Positions 1-11,941 of a DNA stretch of 64,000 bases are shown here, piece by piece. How positions within the stretch are numbered: the stretch's first letter is position 1; every line of letters starts with the position of its first letter. Source of the stretch: Mytilus edulis (taxonomy: Eukaryota; Mollusca; Bivalvia; Mytilida; Mytilidae). The stretch is taken from contig NC_092345.1 in assembly GCF_963676685.1 (NCBI RefSeq), positions 73,335,960 to 73,399,959 on the forward strand, in the 5' to 3' direction. Under the pieces are notes generated by a model. It was not told the DNA's origin. It ran no database searches and saw nothing but the letters and a program-made list of their open reading frames with translations. The translations under genes were made by a program, and so were the position numbers.

Positions 1-540
1 ACACCGGATATAACTTACGTTACAAAGTGCCTTGGTAAACTGGTCTGATATTTCCTAGATCGAGCTGTTCTTGGAAATGTCGGAAAAGGGAATTTCCAGG
101 TTTTGACGCATTTGTGTTTGTTTTGACAAGTTAATTTTGATTGGACAATGTTTTATTTACTGGCCAATCAAATATCTTGTAACAAAAATTGAAAGTGAAA
201 CCACGTGTATTTCTTCGAAATGTAAACAGAATAAAATTCGGCGAAATGATAAATATAGATCTTTGATTTCGAAACTAAAAGTTCGATAGATTTTTTATGT
301 TTTACATTTCAGCAAAACAAAAGACTATCTAATACTATTACAAAGCTATTTTGACGCAGAGGAAAAAAGCAAAATAAAATAAAATAGTACACAAAGTAAA
401 GTTAAGTAAATTAAGTAATCTTTATGAATTTTAAAAGTCGACTTGCATACACATAATAACAAGGAACATGAGCTAATAAGAGCTTTTAATCATTGATATT
501 GAACAACAAAAGATATAGGTGCACCAATACTAACACCTAG

Positions 541-1319
<779 letters not shown>

Positions 1320-1329
1320 TAGGGGGGGG

Positions 1330-3290
1330 GGTCATATATGTAATAACATAAGATACATATGATATATACGTGTATAACACAATCTTGCATATAGACAGAA
1401 TTAACATACATGTATTAAAATATAGATAGCTTATGTATATATGAGAGCGCGGATAGATCTATTTAGTTTTTCGACACTATCAATTAAATTATATTTATCA
1501 AAATATAACACTATAATAAGGTATGGGGGAATCTGCATTCAAATTAAAAACAATTGTCAACTGCTTGAACAGAATTAAATTGCGGATTAGAATAATATTT
1601 TTTTAGAAAAAAAAAACATAACCCCAGCCCCCTTATCCCACCTTAAAGTTAAATGATCATTCCTTAACTACATTGCCTATTTTACAAGTAAACAACACAA
1701 AAATAGAACATATCTGCAAAAGGTGTATATTTTAATATTTATGAAGTCTATATTTGTGAAAAATGATATAATATGTGCTATTAAGGGTCATTTTATGACA
1801 TTATTATAATATAAAAGTTTATCTGAATAAAATTAGCAGTTTCACACAGTTAATTTTTTCTTACTTGTCACAACTATAGATCAACTATAGTAAACACATT
1901 TTATACCTGCAAAGGATCGTGCACAATCAAGACTTGCAAATGCAGAAAAGCTACGATACCATGTGAAGGTAAATGTCACCATAAGCATAAAGCATAAATC
2001 AAGAATACACCTAGCTATGAAAACTATCTGTGGCATCAATATTTAATGTTTAATTGTGTAGCAAATTAATACATTTTCATGAAACCATCATTTTTGTTTA
2101 TCGTAATATTGAGACGTTTCAGTTAATTGCATATTAGAAAAAAATACCTATATGACCCAAATACACATATGATCAAGTCCATATATAACCAAACGAGTAT
2201 ATACTCATACTCGCTTATTTTTTTCATTGGTCATTTGCGTTGTTTTTACATATGTGTGTCCTTCGAGCTAATACTATTTAAGCAATAACTAAGATAACGT
2301 TGAAATGTAACGATACTCAATGATTATAGGAATTGTTATATTGGACAAAAATGTTGAAATGCCAGGTAGGGGTTAGTGCACTTCAATGAGTGATTGTAGT
2401 ACTCATATTAAAAAAATTACAACTTCAATACGTATACATTGTATTCGTAAACACTGCAATGCTGAATATATTGCATACACATTGTTTATTATTATATACA
2501 TTGATGACAGCTTCTACACATCCAGCCATGATGTGATTTGGGGAGCATGTTTTAGTCGGACGCATTTTTGGTGAAACCACTCTCGACAGCCCTTAAAAAC
2601 GAGTGATGCAGCAATAAGCAACATAAACAGTTCCACTACAGTTAAAGGCCAAAAAAACTATGTTTATTGCTCTTTGATCAGGTTATTGTCTCTTTGAGCA
2701 TTCCCGTTTTCATTCTCAATTTTCTTCAATGGTTCGATGTTTGGTAGAAAATTCTTCTTTTCTATGTATTGAACTTCACACCTACCCATATTGCTGTCAT
2801 TATAGTATATAATACTGCAATGGATGAAGTGATTTAAATTACAAATTTGTTTTCGTTGAAAAATCATTTTTTTAGATGCGTTTGAATACAAACTAAAACA
2901 ATAGCAAGAATCAAATTTGATACACTCTCGACACGAAACACTTTGTAAACTTTCTCTTCTTCATTGAAATATGCGCACATTGCAGAGCGTTAACAATAAC
3001 ACAACGTAACCGTAGACACAAGTATCACATGGCGTTGTCAGTTTGTTTTAGATTTATGAGTTTGACTGTCCCTTAATTTGGTATCTTTCGTCCCTCTTTT
3101 TTTATACGGTTTCTAAACAAATCACATTACGGTAATTAGTGAACAATGATACAATAACTTTTTATTATTGTTAAATTTCAACGTAATCGCAAGCAGTACC
3201 TTATATTTTATCGTTGGCTCTAGTGAACACTCCGCTGTTCAAAAACTTTTCTATAATTTTATTTCTGTAATTTTTACACGAATTATCCCT
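1330..3290. other. AT-rich stretch without genes
   Basis: Only short frames and A/T runs were seen. It includes a short SINE-like fragment at 2676-2735 (reverse) and a PLE tail fragment at 3050-3105 (GAGTTTGACTGTCCC, TCTTTCGTCCCTC). Confidence 0.5.
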
Positions 3291-3330
3291 TTCTTGACAT
3301 GTTGATTATTTTTATTTAATCAACATGTGG
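3290..3330. repeat. Short AT-rich inverted repeat (hairpin)
   Basis: ACATGTTGATTA and TAATCAACATGT flank an 8-nt T-rich loop, a 12-bp perfect stem. No gene is attached; it may be a degraded foldback element. Confidence 0.7.
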
Positions 3331-3374
3331 TTCGTTTGATCTCAGTTTTCCATTGGTTTTTGCATATTGTTTAA

Positions 3375-4157
3375 CTAGAAGCTCTAAAGAGCCTGTGTCG
3401 CTCACCTTAGTCTATGTGAATATTAAACAAAGGAAGCAGATGGATTCATGACAAAATTGTGTTTTGGTGATGGTGAGGTGTTTGTACGTCTTCCTTTACT
3501 GAACATTCTTGCTGCTTACAGTTATCTCTATCTATAATGAACTTGGCCCAGAAGTTTCAGTGGAAAATGTTAGTAAAAATTTACAAATTTTATGAAAATT
3601 GTTAAGAATTGACTATAAAGGACAATAACTCCTTAGGGGGTCAATTGACCATGTCAGTCATGTTGACTTATTTGTCAATCTTACTTTGCTGTACATTATT
3701 GCTGTTTAAAGTTTATCTCTACCTATAATAATATTCAAGATAATAACCCAAAACAGTAAAATTTCCTTACAATTACCAATTTAGGGGCAGCAACCCAACA
3801 ACGGTTTGTCCGATTCATCTGAAAATTTCAGGGCAGATAGATCTTGACCTGATAAACAATTTTAACCTATGTCAGATTTGCTCTAAATGCTTTGAGTAAT
3901 AAGCCAAAAACTGCATTTTACCCCTATGTTCTATTTTTAGCCATGGCGGCCATCTTGGTTGGTTGGCCGGGTCACCGGACACATTTTTTAAACTAGATAC
4001 CCCAATGATGATTGTAGCCAAGTTTGGTTTAATTTGGCCCAGTAGTTTCAGAGGAGAAGATTTTTGTAAAAGTTAACGACGACGGACGACGACGGACGAC
4101 GGACGCAAAGTAATGGGAAAAGCTCACTTGGCCCTTTTGGTCAGGTAAGCTAAAAAT
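3375..4157 (+). repeat. Hairpin-ended non-autonomous element, family A
   Basis: Starts near AGCTCTAAAGAGCCTGTGTC and ends with a GACGGACGACGGACG stretch followed by a foldback (AGCTCACTTGGCC / GGTCAGGTAAGCT) and an A-run. It includes a CCATGGCGGCCATCTTGG segment shared by other copies. Other copies are at 7444-7790 (reverse), 24412-25598 and 56036-56745. It has no coding capacity. I recall it as abundant in Mytilus; its mobility class is inferred (see findings). Confidence 0.75.
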
Positions 4158-4159
4158 GG

Positions 4160-5970
4160 TTAGAGATGCAGATTCCACCACCAAATCTCGTGAAATACGG
4201 TTTTAATCAACTCTTCACAGTTAAATTTTAGATATTTAAAACGCTAGGCGAGGTTCGCATTTTAAATTTGAAAATTTATCTGCCTCGAGTGGATAAATAT
4301 TGTATCACACTCGATGCAGTGGTAGATTCTTTATAGAACGAAATTCATAACAGTGTGGTCGACAGTAAAACGTTTATTAGTAATTGTACTGAAAAGTTTA
4401 CCTTTAACTTGTTTGTCGTGGGCGATGATTTTATGCTCACTCAGTCTATCGGAGGCCTTCAAGTGGGGATTTAAATAATCATTTGTTACACATTTTGATA
4501 CATAAAATAAAACTTTCTTTTCACATATCATTTAAGGAATTTATTTTAAATAATTGTTATACCATCACTTACAACAGTTTCACTTTTAAGAATATTAATG
4601 TCCAGAGCTGATATCAATAAATAATAATAAAAAAAAAAAGTTTATTCATGGTAAAAAAAACAAAAAAACTTTTAAGTTAATAGGGACCCGCGTTATTTCA
4701 GAAAATATCTTATTGATTAAGAGAACAAAAACTTCTACGTTGTGATCATTTAAGAGTGGCCTTCTATTTATTCAAATTAGACAATGCTAACCATGTGGGC
4801 TTTGTTTTTTTTTTATATATACCATAAATCGATTCGTTCATTCAGATATTTGTCAGTTTGCCTTGGCTCTTCAAGTCCAACACACAACTTCTCACGAAAT
4901 TGGTATTTTTCTTACAAAAATTACATTCATGTGATGTATTCTTTTCATGGAGAATGAATGTTGCACCTTATTTTATTTGTTATCGTTTTTTTTTTTGTGT
5001 GTATCATTGACGTATAAGACAACCTGAATCTTCTTTATTCAAATTTAAAACATACGAGATGGCAATTATGACACAAAATAACTAAATTAAACTCACAGCA
5101 GAAGAAAGATAATGAACATCGCTTTTATAGTCTTCTAAATATCGAAGACGCGTGGTCTTTTTAAAAATGATGTAAATTTATAAAGGAAACAACAAACAAA
5201 ATAGTTCGATTATTTATATTGGAAAAAGTAACGGTGTGTAAATCATAACAATTATTTTATTTCAATGAAAATCAAACTGTTGAATTTTTTCCGCTGCGAG
5301 CAAATTTTTAATTTTGGTCGCATTTTGAAAATCAATAAATCTTGTATTCTTGTTGGAAGCTGCACTGTGTAGTTTATACCCGTTTTTTTCAATGCCACAC
5401 AAATCCAACACAGACAAAAAAAATGGTAGGTTCAAGAAATAATTGATGCAAACTATACTTTATTGTAGTTTTAACATGGGTAGGCATTATATTCGTGATT
5501 ATTTTTGCCCGAGCGATATCGAAAAACTATTATAAAAAGTGTCCTAGTTCAGTGAAAATGTACGTCATACTTATTTCCTAAACAAATAAATAAACAAACA
5601 TTAATTAACATACAACACTAGCAAAGGCCAGAGACTCCTTACTTGTATGATTTTGTAAAAAAATGCATCTTTTTAAAACAGTCGAAAACAAAATTGTCTG
5701 TCCAATGGAAAAGTCGAAGCCCAAAAAAGATGAACAGTGCATTATAGAAACATAGAAGCTGGTTGCAAAAGTTGACGACAAGATCTATTTTATAACTTGA
5801 GTATGGCCTAATACTATTAACCTGAAATAAATATATTTATAGCAATTCCCTTGATACGAAAGATCTACATGTTGCCTTGGGCTTTTTTTCCCCTTTTTTT
5901 CTTGCTCTTTGGTTGGGTTTTTGTCTCAATGACAATTCAATTTTCATTCTTATCATAGATATAACTGCAT
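4160..5970. other. AT-rich stretch without genes
   Basis: No exon, repeat array or inverted repeat stood out. The small ORFs have no recognised similarity. Confidence 0.5.
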
Positions 5971-5974
5971 GTTA

Positions 5975-6140
5975 AAATAAGAATATGAAGTGTGATAGGC
6001 AATCAGACACATTCTTTCCAGGGACCAATAGGCGTTATCAAGCTATAGGTCCCCGTATGGCCTTCGACCATTAGCAAAATACACACTTTATAGAATGAAA
6101 GCTCCAAGAGGTCTTGGGATGAAAAAAAAAACAAACATAA
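5975..6140 (+). repeat. Diverged copy of dispersed repeat 'GTGGTATGATTG'
   Basis: Shares the segment reading as AGGTCCCCGTATGGCCTTCG with the better copies at 10350-10780 and 27960-28140 (AGGTCACCGTACGGCCTTC). It is a degenerate fragment with no coding content. Confidence 0.5.
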
Positions 6141-6419
6141 AAGATGAACGAGAAAAAAAATAGGGATACCGCATGGAAATTGGAAAATGGTCCGCAACAT
6201 TAATTTAGTCAACTCACTTAGTTGAAATTAAAGACCTGGCGAACTTTAGCCTTTTGCAATGGATGTGATGTATGTTTAAAAAAAAATCATGGTTTGTTTG
6301 GACATTTTTATAAATCAAGTCTTTAAGTCATGAACAAATAATCACTCACAGAAAAACGTCAAATCCATCAACAAAAGAAAAAAATTAATAGACGACCGAC
6401 AACGCACAGAATATCATGT

Positions 6420-6516
6420 ATGTGTTCCGGACCATATGAGTATTTGGACCATACGCATATATCATGACCACAAGGGTATACTAATATGGTCCAAATACTC
6501 ATAAGGTCCGGAACAC
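6420..6516. repeat. Near-perfect 97-bp hairpin (foldback element)
   Basis: Two ~32-bp arms, beginning GTGTTCCGGACC and ending with its reverse complement GGTCCGGAACAC, match at 31 of 32 positions around a ~31-nt loop. There is no coding sequence. It could be a short foldback transposon or a small-RNA-producing hairpin. Confidence 0.9.
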
Positions 6517-7440
6517 ATTTTATTTGCGATCACAAATGCACGAAGACGTCCATTTCTATGTAAATTGGGTCGATTTTTTATATATAGATAAGATGAATGC
6601 GTTTCTGTTGCCAAGTGTTTTTCACAAGTATAGTAGCAGTATAGCAGAACGGTTTAAGTTTCCTATACTAGTATACACCAAATGATACATTTTGCCAATA
6701 CAATAACGTAAATGCATGCAAATTTCACAAGGTTTAATCCAAATAGCTTTCTTACTATCCAATAACTTTCAAGTACGAAAAAGACAGGGCAGAAGTATAT
6801 TTTGTCTTTATGTTTCGTATTTGCACAACTTTTGAAAGTGGATTATGCATTCGTTCTAAAATAAAATTAGACCAGATAAAAGTTAAAAGATTACATAACT
6901 CGACAATCGCAATTGTTAAATCCGAAAAAGATAATCAATCAATACATGCATTCAGTAAGTCATTCTTTTTTCTGAAAGAACATGGCTTTGCGATATCTTA
7001 TTATGAAAATTGATTGTCGAAACATAACAAAAACACAAGTAAAGGACGTTTAATTAATCAATATAAATCAAAACACAAATTCCTGATTAGTATTTCGAAT
7101 TATTTTATATAGGCGTTGAGAACCTTTGGTGACCCCACGGTTTAAATGTTTATATTAAGGACGTCGTGAGCAATGGGCGTTATAGACGAACGTTCACCTA
7201 ATCTGTCCCAGTCAATGGGATATTAAAGTGCGCCAATTAATGTCCATAGCCACACTGTTATGAATTCGATACTATATCTCTGAATAAATTTTTAACTGGG
7301 GTGAATCTTATTTGCACTGGTAGTAATGTGTCAAAACCCTCTTCAATGCATCCTCTCTCATATCTACACCATAAATGAATTTCAACAGCAAAGCGGTTTC
7401 AAAAGTTTCGAAAGAGGATTCAAGGTCAGGAGTTGTTTAT
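6517..7440. other. AT-rich stretch without genes
   Basis: The 67-codon frame at 6810-7013 shows no family resemblance and no splice context. Nothing else supported. Confidence 0.5.
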
Positions 7441-7443
7441 TTT

Positions 7444-7790
7444 TAGCTCACCTGGCGCGAAGGGCCAAGTGAGCTTTACTCATCACTTGGCGTCCGTCGT
7501 CCGTCGACTGTAAACTTTTACAAAAATCTTCTTCTCTGAAACTACTGGGCCAAATTTAGTAAAACTTGACCACACTCATCATTGGGGTATCTAGTTTTAA
7601 AAAAAATGTGTGTGATGACCCGGCCATCCATGCAACCAAGATGGTCGCCATGGCTAAAAATAGAACATAGGGGTAACATGTAGATTTTGGCTAATATCTG
7701 TGAAACTAAAGCATTTAGAACAAATATGACAGGGTAACATTGTTAATCAGGTCAAGATCTATCTGCCCTAAGCATCAACAAATAACACAG
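7444..7790 (-). repeat. Family A hairpin-ended element, reverse copy, truncated
   Basis: Reverse complement of the 3' end seen at 4073-4157: a foldback AGCTCACCTGG..CCAAGTGAGCT next to CGTCCGTCGTCCGTCG, then the conserved interior. The copy breaks at about 7780, exactly where the 79-bp minisatellite begins, so the array may have grown inside or next to it. Confidence 0.75.
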
Positions 7791-9290
7791 TCAACATCTT
7801 ATAGGATAGTTGAAAGCGTGGTCTTGTGCACTTAAACCTGAACAGAAAGAAAGGCATCACTTAACACAGACACCACTTTACAGGATAGTTGAATCCATGG
7901 TATACGGCACTAGATACCGAACATACAGAACAGCATCACTTAACACAGGCAACATTTTACAGGATAGTTGAAAGCATGATATACGGCACTAGATACCGAG
8001 CAGGAAGAACGGCATCACTTAACACAGGCAACATTTTACAGGATAGTTGAAAGCATGGTATACGGCACTAGATATACCGAGCAGGAAGAACGGCAACCCT
8101 TAACACAGGCAACATTTTACAGGATAGTTGAAAGCAAGGTATACGGCACTAGATATCGAACAGGCAGAACGGCATCACTTAACACAGGCAACATTTTACA
8201 GGATAGCTGAAAGCATGGTATACGGCACTAGATGCCGAGCAGACAGAACGGCATCACTTAACACAGGCAACATTTTACCGGATAGTTGAAAGCATGGTAT
8301 ACGGCATTAGAAACCGAACAGGCAGAACGGCATCACTTAACACCGGCAATATTTTACAGGATAGTTGAAAGCATGTTATACGTCACTAGATAACGAGCAG
8401 GCAAAACGGCATCACTTAACACAGGCTTACAGGATAGTTGAAAGCATGGTATACGGCATTAGATACCGAGCAGACAGAACGGCATCACTTAACACAGGCA
8501 ACATTTTACAGGATAGTTGAAAGCATGGAATACGGCACTAGATACCGAACAGGCAGAACGGCATCACTTTACACAGGCAACATTTTACAGGATAGTTTAA
8601 AGCATGGTATACGGCACTAGATACCGAGCAGGTATAACGGCATCACTTAACGCAGGCAACATTTTACAGGATAGTTGAAAGCATGGAATACGACATTAGA
8701 TACCGAGCAGGCAGAACGGCATCACTTAACACAGGCAACATTTTACAGGATAGTTGAAAGCATGGTATACGGCACTAGATACCGAGCAGGCAGAACGGCA
8801 TCACTTAACACACGCAACATTTTACAGGATAGTTGAAAGCATGGAATACGGCACTAGATACCGAGCAGGAAGAACGGAATCACTTAACACAGGCAACATT
8901 GCACAAGCTAGTTGAAAGCATGGTTTACGGCACTAGATGCCGAGCAGGAAGAACGGCATCACTTAACACAGGCAACATTTTACAGGATAGTTGAAAGCAT
9001 GGTATACGGCACTAGATACCGAGCAGGTATAACGGCATCACTTAACACAGGCAATATTTTACAGGATAGTTGAAAGCATGGTATACGGCACTAGATACCG
9101 AGCAGGCAGAAAGAACGGCATCACTTAACACAGGCAACATTTTACAGGATAGTTGAAAGCATGGTATACGGCACTAGATACCGAGCAGGCAGAACGGCAT
9201 CACTTAACACAGGCAACATTTTACAGGATAGTTGAAAGCATGGTATACGGCACTAGATACAGAGTAGAAAGATCGGCATCACCAAATAGC
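7790..9290. repeat. 79-bp minisatellite, about 19 units
   Basis: The unit begins AACACAGGCAACATTTTACA and continues through GGATAGTTGAAAGCATGG and TACGGCACTAGATACCGAGC. Spacing checks give 79 bp (for example 7942 to 8021), with occasional 2-bp changes. Units differ by point changes, and one is shortened near 8428. It lies 0.7-2.2 kb upstream of the probable NRAMP first exon. The 60-codon ORF inside it is accidental. Confidence 0.97.
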
Positions 9291-9699
9291 ACAAGTAACA
9301 TTTTTATAACCATACAACATTGTTAACGTAAACAGCCGCCAGATATTATTATTGTTATCATTACTATTATTATGTTATAGATGATGTTTTTGCATGTTAT
9401 AGAATATTATCACTGTAAATACAAAGACGAACTCTGTATTTGTTCATATGTATTCTTTGTCGCAATAAATCATCAAAGATAAAAGCTTAATTGCTAAAAA
9501 AAATCATGAAAATAAATATTTTTGAAAACAAAAATGACTTCAATTTTTTTTTTTATGTGCATATGAAACCACCCGATTTTAACGAATATGAAAGGTATGG
9601 AAAAATAAGACTACATATTTGTCTATGACGCAATTTTGTTTGTACTTATTCACCATTTTTTACTGTTTTGGTAGATTAACCTAAATTTGTCGATAGCGA

Positions 9700-9983
9700 C
9701 AGAGTAACTGAGATTATTACAAATGAAACTTTGATCTGTGATGATTATGCAAATAAATGACCAGTGATATAACCAGTGTACTAGATAACCGATATCACGT
9801 GTATTCAGTCGTCGATATTTGAACTAAACTTTTTATTGTTTTATTTTGCTTTGCTGATTATTTTAATGATAAGCATAACTGAAGTTTTACATATTGTCGG
9901 ATTTTGCTGCTTTTAATATTTTACCTCCAAAATATATCATTAGATTGGATTCTGACCTTCTGTGAAGTGATGTGAACTCTGAG
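9700..9983 (+). promoter_or_regulatory. Probable promoter and non-coding first exon of the NRAMP gene
   Basis: The coding start at 11789 lies 33 nt inside an exon whose acceptor is at 11754-11755, so at least one upstream 5'UTR exon must exist. The best donor upstream is GAG/GTAAGTT with the exon ending at 9983. The stretch before it carries a perfect POU octamer ATGCAAAT (about 9747) and an E-box CACGTG (about 9797). No TATA box was singled out. The transcription start is not determined and the assignment is inference. Confidence 0.4.
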
Positions 9984-10349
9984 GTAAGTTGTTTGAACAA
10001 CTGAGAATATTTCTACATTTCTTCTTTTTTTTTTAGAAAAATAATCATCCTTGCATTGCTATTGAATAACTTTACAGTAATTTACTTTTGCATATGCATA
10101 CTTTAAGCTATTTGAAATTTCAGACTACAAAATTGCTCAATTTTTATGAAATGCAATTGTGATTTTCACGAATATGCCGATCTGAGGATTTGTTACACCC
10201 ATACTGAGCTACACTCACAAAGCCAGTCGATCTAAGAAAATCGTAGACCCGAATAAATCAAATCTTAAAAAGATCGATAAGTTGGCCTAGGTTTTGTTAC
10301 ACTACCACAAATGAAAAACAGATGCCATTTATTATGATTGAGGTTATTT

Positions 10350-10780
10350 AAATAAGGAGATGTAGTATGATTGGCAATAAGACAACTATCCATCTACGTA
10401 CAATTTAAGTGGCAGTATACAATTATAGGCAACCGCAAGGACTTCAACAATGAGAAAAACCCATAATGTACAGTCAGCTATAAAAGGCCACGACATGAAA
10501 AATATGAAACAATTCATTTCAGAAAACTAACCGCATAATTTATAACAATACAAAATTTTGGAAAACAAATATGACAAACTGGCATGAACTAACAACCGCT
10601 GGACTGCAGGCTCCTGACTTGGCACAGGCACAATAATGTTAAATATAAGACCTGTTTGTGAGCACACTATTCTTCTCTTCTGGTTACAGTGGTGTCATAG
10701 CAAAACATAAGAACAAACTATGAAAATCAGTTGAAAGAGGATTAACTCATTAAATCAATACAGAGAAAAACATCAAACAA
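10350..10780 (+). repeat. Dispersed repeat 'GTGGTATGATTG' (best copy in the NRAMP 5' intron)
   Basis: Begins GGAGATGTAGTATGATTGGC and includes ATAAGACAACTATCC, CAGTCAGCTATAAAAGGCC and GGCTCCTGACTTGGCACAGG. Related copies or fragments: 5975-6140, 11280-11375 (-), 23970-24420, 27960-28140, 30650-31000, 44270-44400 (-) and 52480-52575 (-). It has no ORF; the class is unknown to me, but it recurs at eight sites in this window alone. Confidence 0.75.
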
Positions 10781-11279
10781 AAACGAGAGTTGCAGGATAG
10801 TTACCCCCATCCCTAACCACAAAATAACACCAAGCCACGGTACATATCTGGCACTACTCGCAGTGACTGATAGTTATTTCAAAGCCAATAACAACTAATA
10901 AATAAAAAATCAATGTTCTTTGTGGAAGTTGGACAACATACAAACTGCATGTGGTCAAAAACTGGTCAGGTTACTGGTACTTCGGGACATTTTAAAAGTA
11001 ATTAAAAGTAATTATAAGCACCTTTGTCAATAATATAAAATTAAGACTATCTATATGTATGTTTCTTACTTACTTTTATTTGAGCGTCTCTGGGAAGATA
11101 TCCTAATCAATAGCGACATGTGTTGTAGATTGAGGGTTATCATATGAAGATGACGTTTTTCCTAAGAAGAGATACATACGTACATTATATCTTTCATCGA
11201 CGACGATGCAAATCAACTCTTGCAAATATAGTGATTAACTTGTATGTGCTCACCCTAGTTTAAAAGTTTTAGTATTGTT

Positions 11280-11375
11280 TATTTTAATATACATGTTAAT
11301 TTTTCTGTCTTTTGGTCTCTTGTGGAGAGTTGTCTCATTTGGCAATCATATATTCCACATCTTCTTTTTTTTATG
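11280..11375 (-). repeat. Fragment of dispersed repeat 'GTGGTATGATTG'
   Basis: Contains TCTTGTGGAGAGTTGTCTCA and GGCAATCATAT, the reverse complement of the repeat's 5' end. The fragment is under 100 bp and lies in the NRAMP 5' intron. Confidence 0.7.
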
Positions 11376-11755
11376 TGTACCAGGCATGCTATCTCTCTTT
11401 CTTTTTGTGAAATAACTGCAGAGAATTAAATAAAACAATGATTTTCATTTGATACTAAAATGTCACGACCACTTTTCCCTAATAGATGGGAAGACCTTTT
11501 ACCATATTTTGATACTTTTATACCTGAATGATTCTTTTCTGTTATTGTTTTGGACTTTCATGTTATTTATTACAAAATAAAAAATACTCGGATTTCAGTT
11601 ATTATGACCTATTATCCAAGTAATTATATAACAATTATCCATTCTAACACCAGGAAACCAAAATGGTTGACGGACGGACCGGTTAAAAACTATATGAATA
11701 CAAATTGCTCGGAAAATATTACTAGCTGAAAAACTGAAATCCATCTCTTTTACAG

Positions 11756-11941
11756 ATATTGCGTTAGCTGAAAAGTTTAAGATTCAGCATGGCAGAAGAG
11801 GATAGAACTCCGATAGTGAACGAAATATATGCTAATAATTATATAAGTTCATTAGATGTGCAAAACCCTGCAAATGATTATGAAGCTTCAAAAGGATTTG
11901 AAATAACTCCAGGACAGGTCAAAATACCTGTAACAAAGGAT
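11756..11941 (+). CDS. SLC11A2: NRAMP exon with start codon (N-terminal cytosolic tail)
   Basis: Begins after TTTTACAG and ends at GAT/GTAAGT. It holds 33 nt of 5'UTR and 51 codons. The encoded tail is acidic and hydrophilic as in other NRAMPs, with tyrosine-containing stretches (EIYANNYI) that could act as sorting signals; that role is inference. The end is phase 0. Confidence 0.9.

Noticed and set aside
8438..8620. 60-codon plus-strand ORF
   Set aside because: It lies inside the 79-bp minisatellite; its repeats change frame because 79 is not a multiple of 3.
7790..9290. CRISPR-like array
   Set aside because: There are no unique spacers; whole 79-bp units repeat head to tail in an animal genome. 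The same holds for the 64-bp array at 49370-50655.
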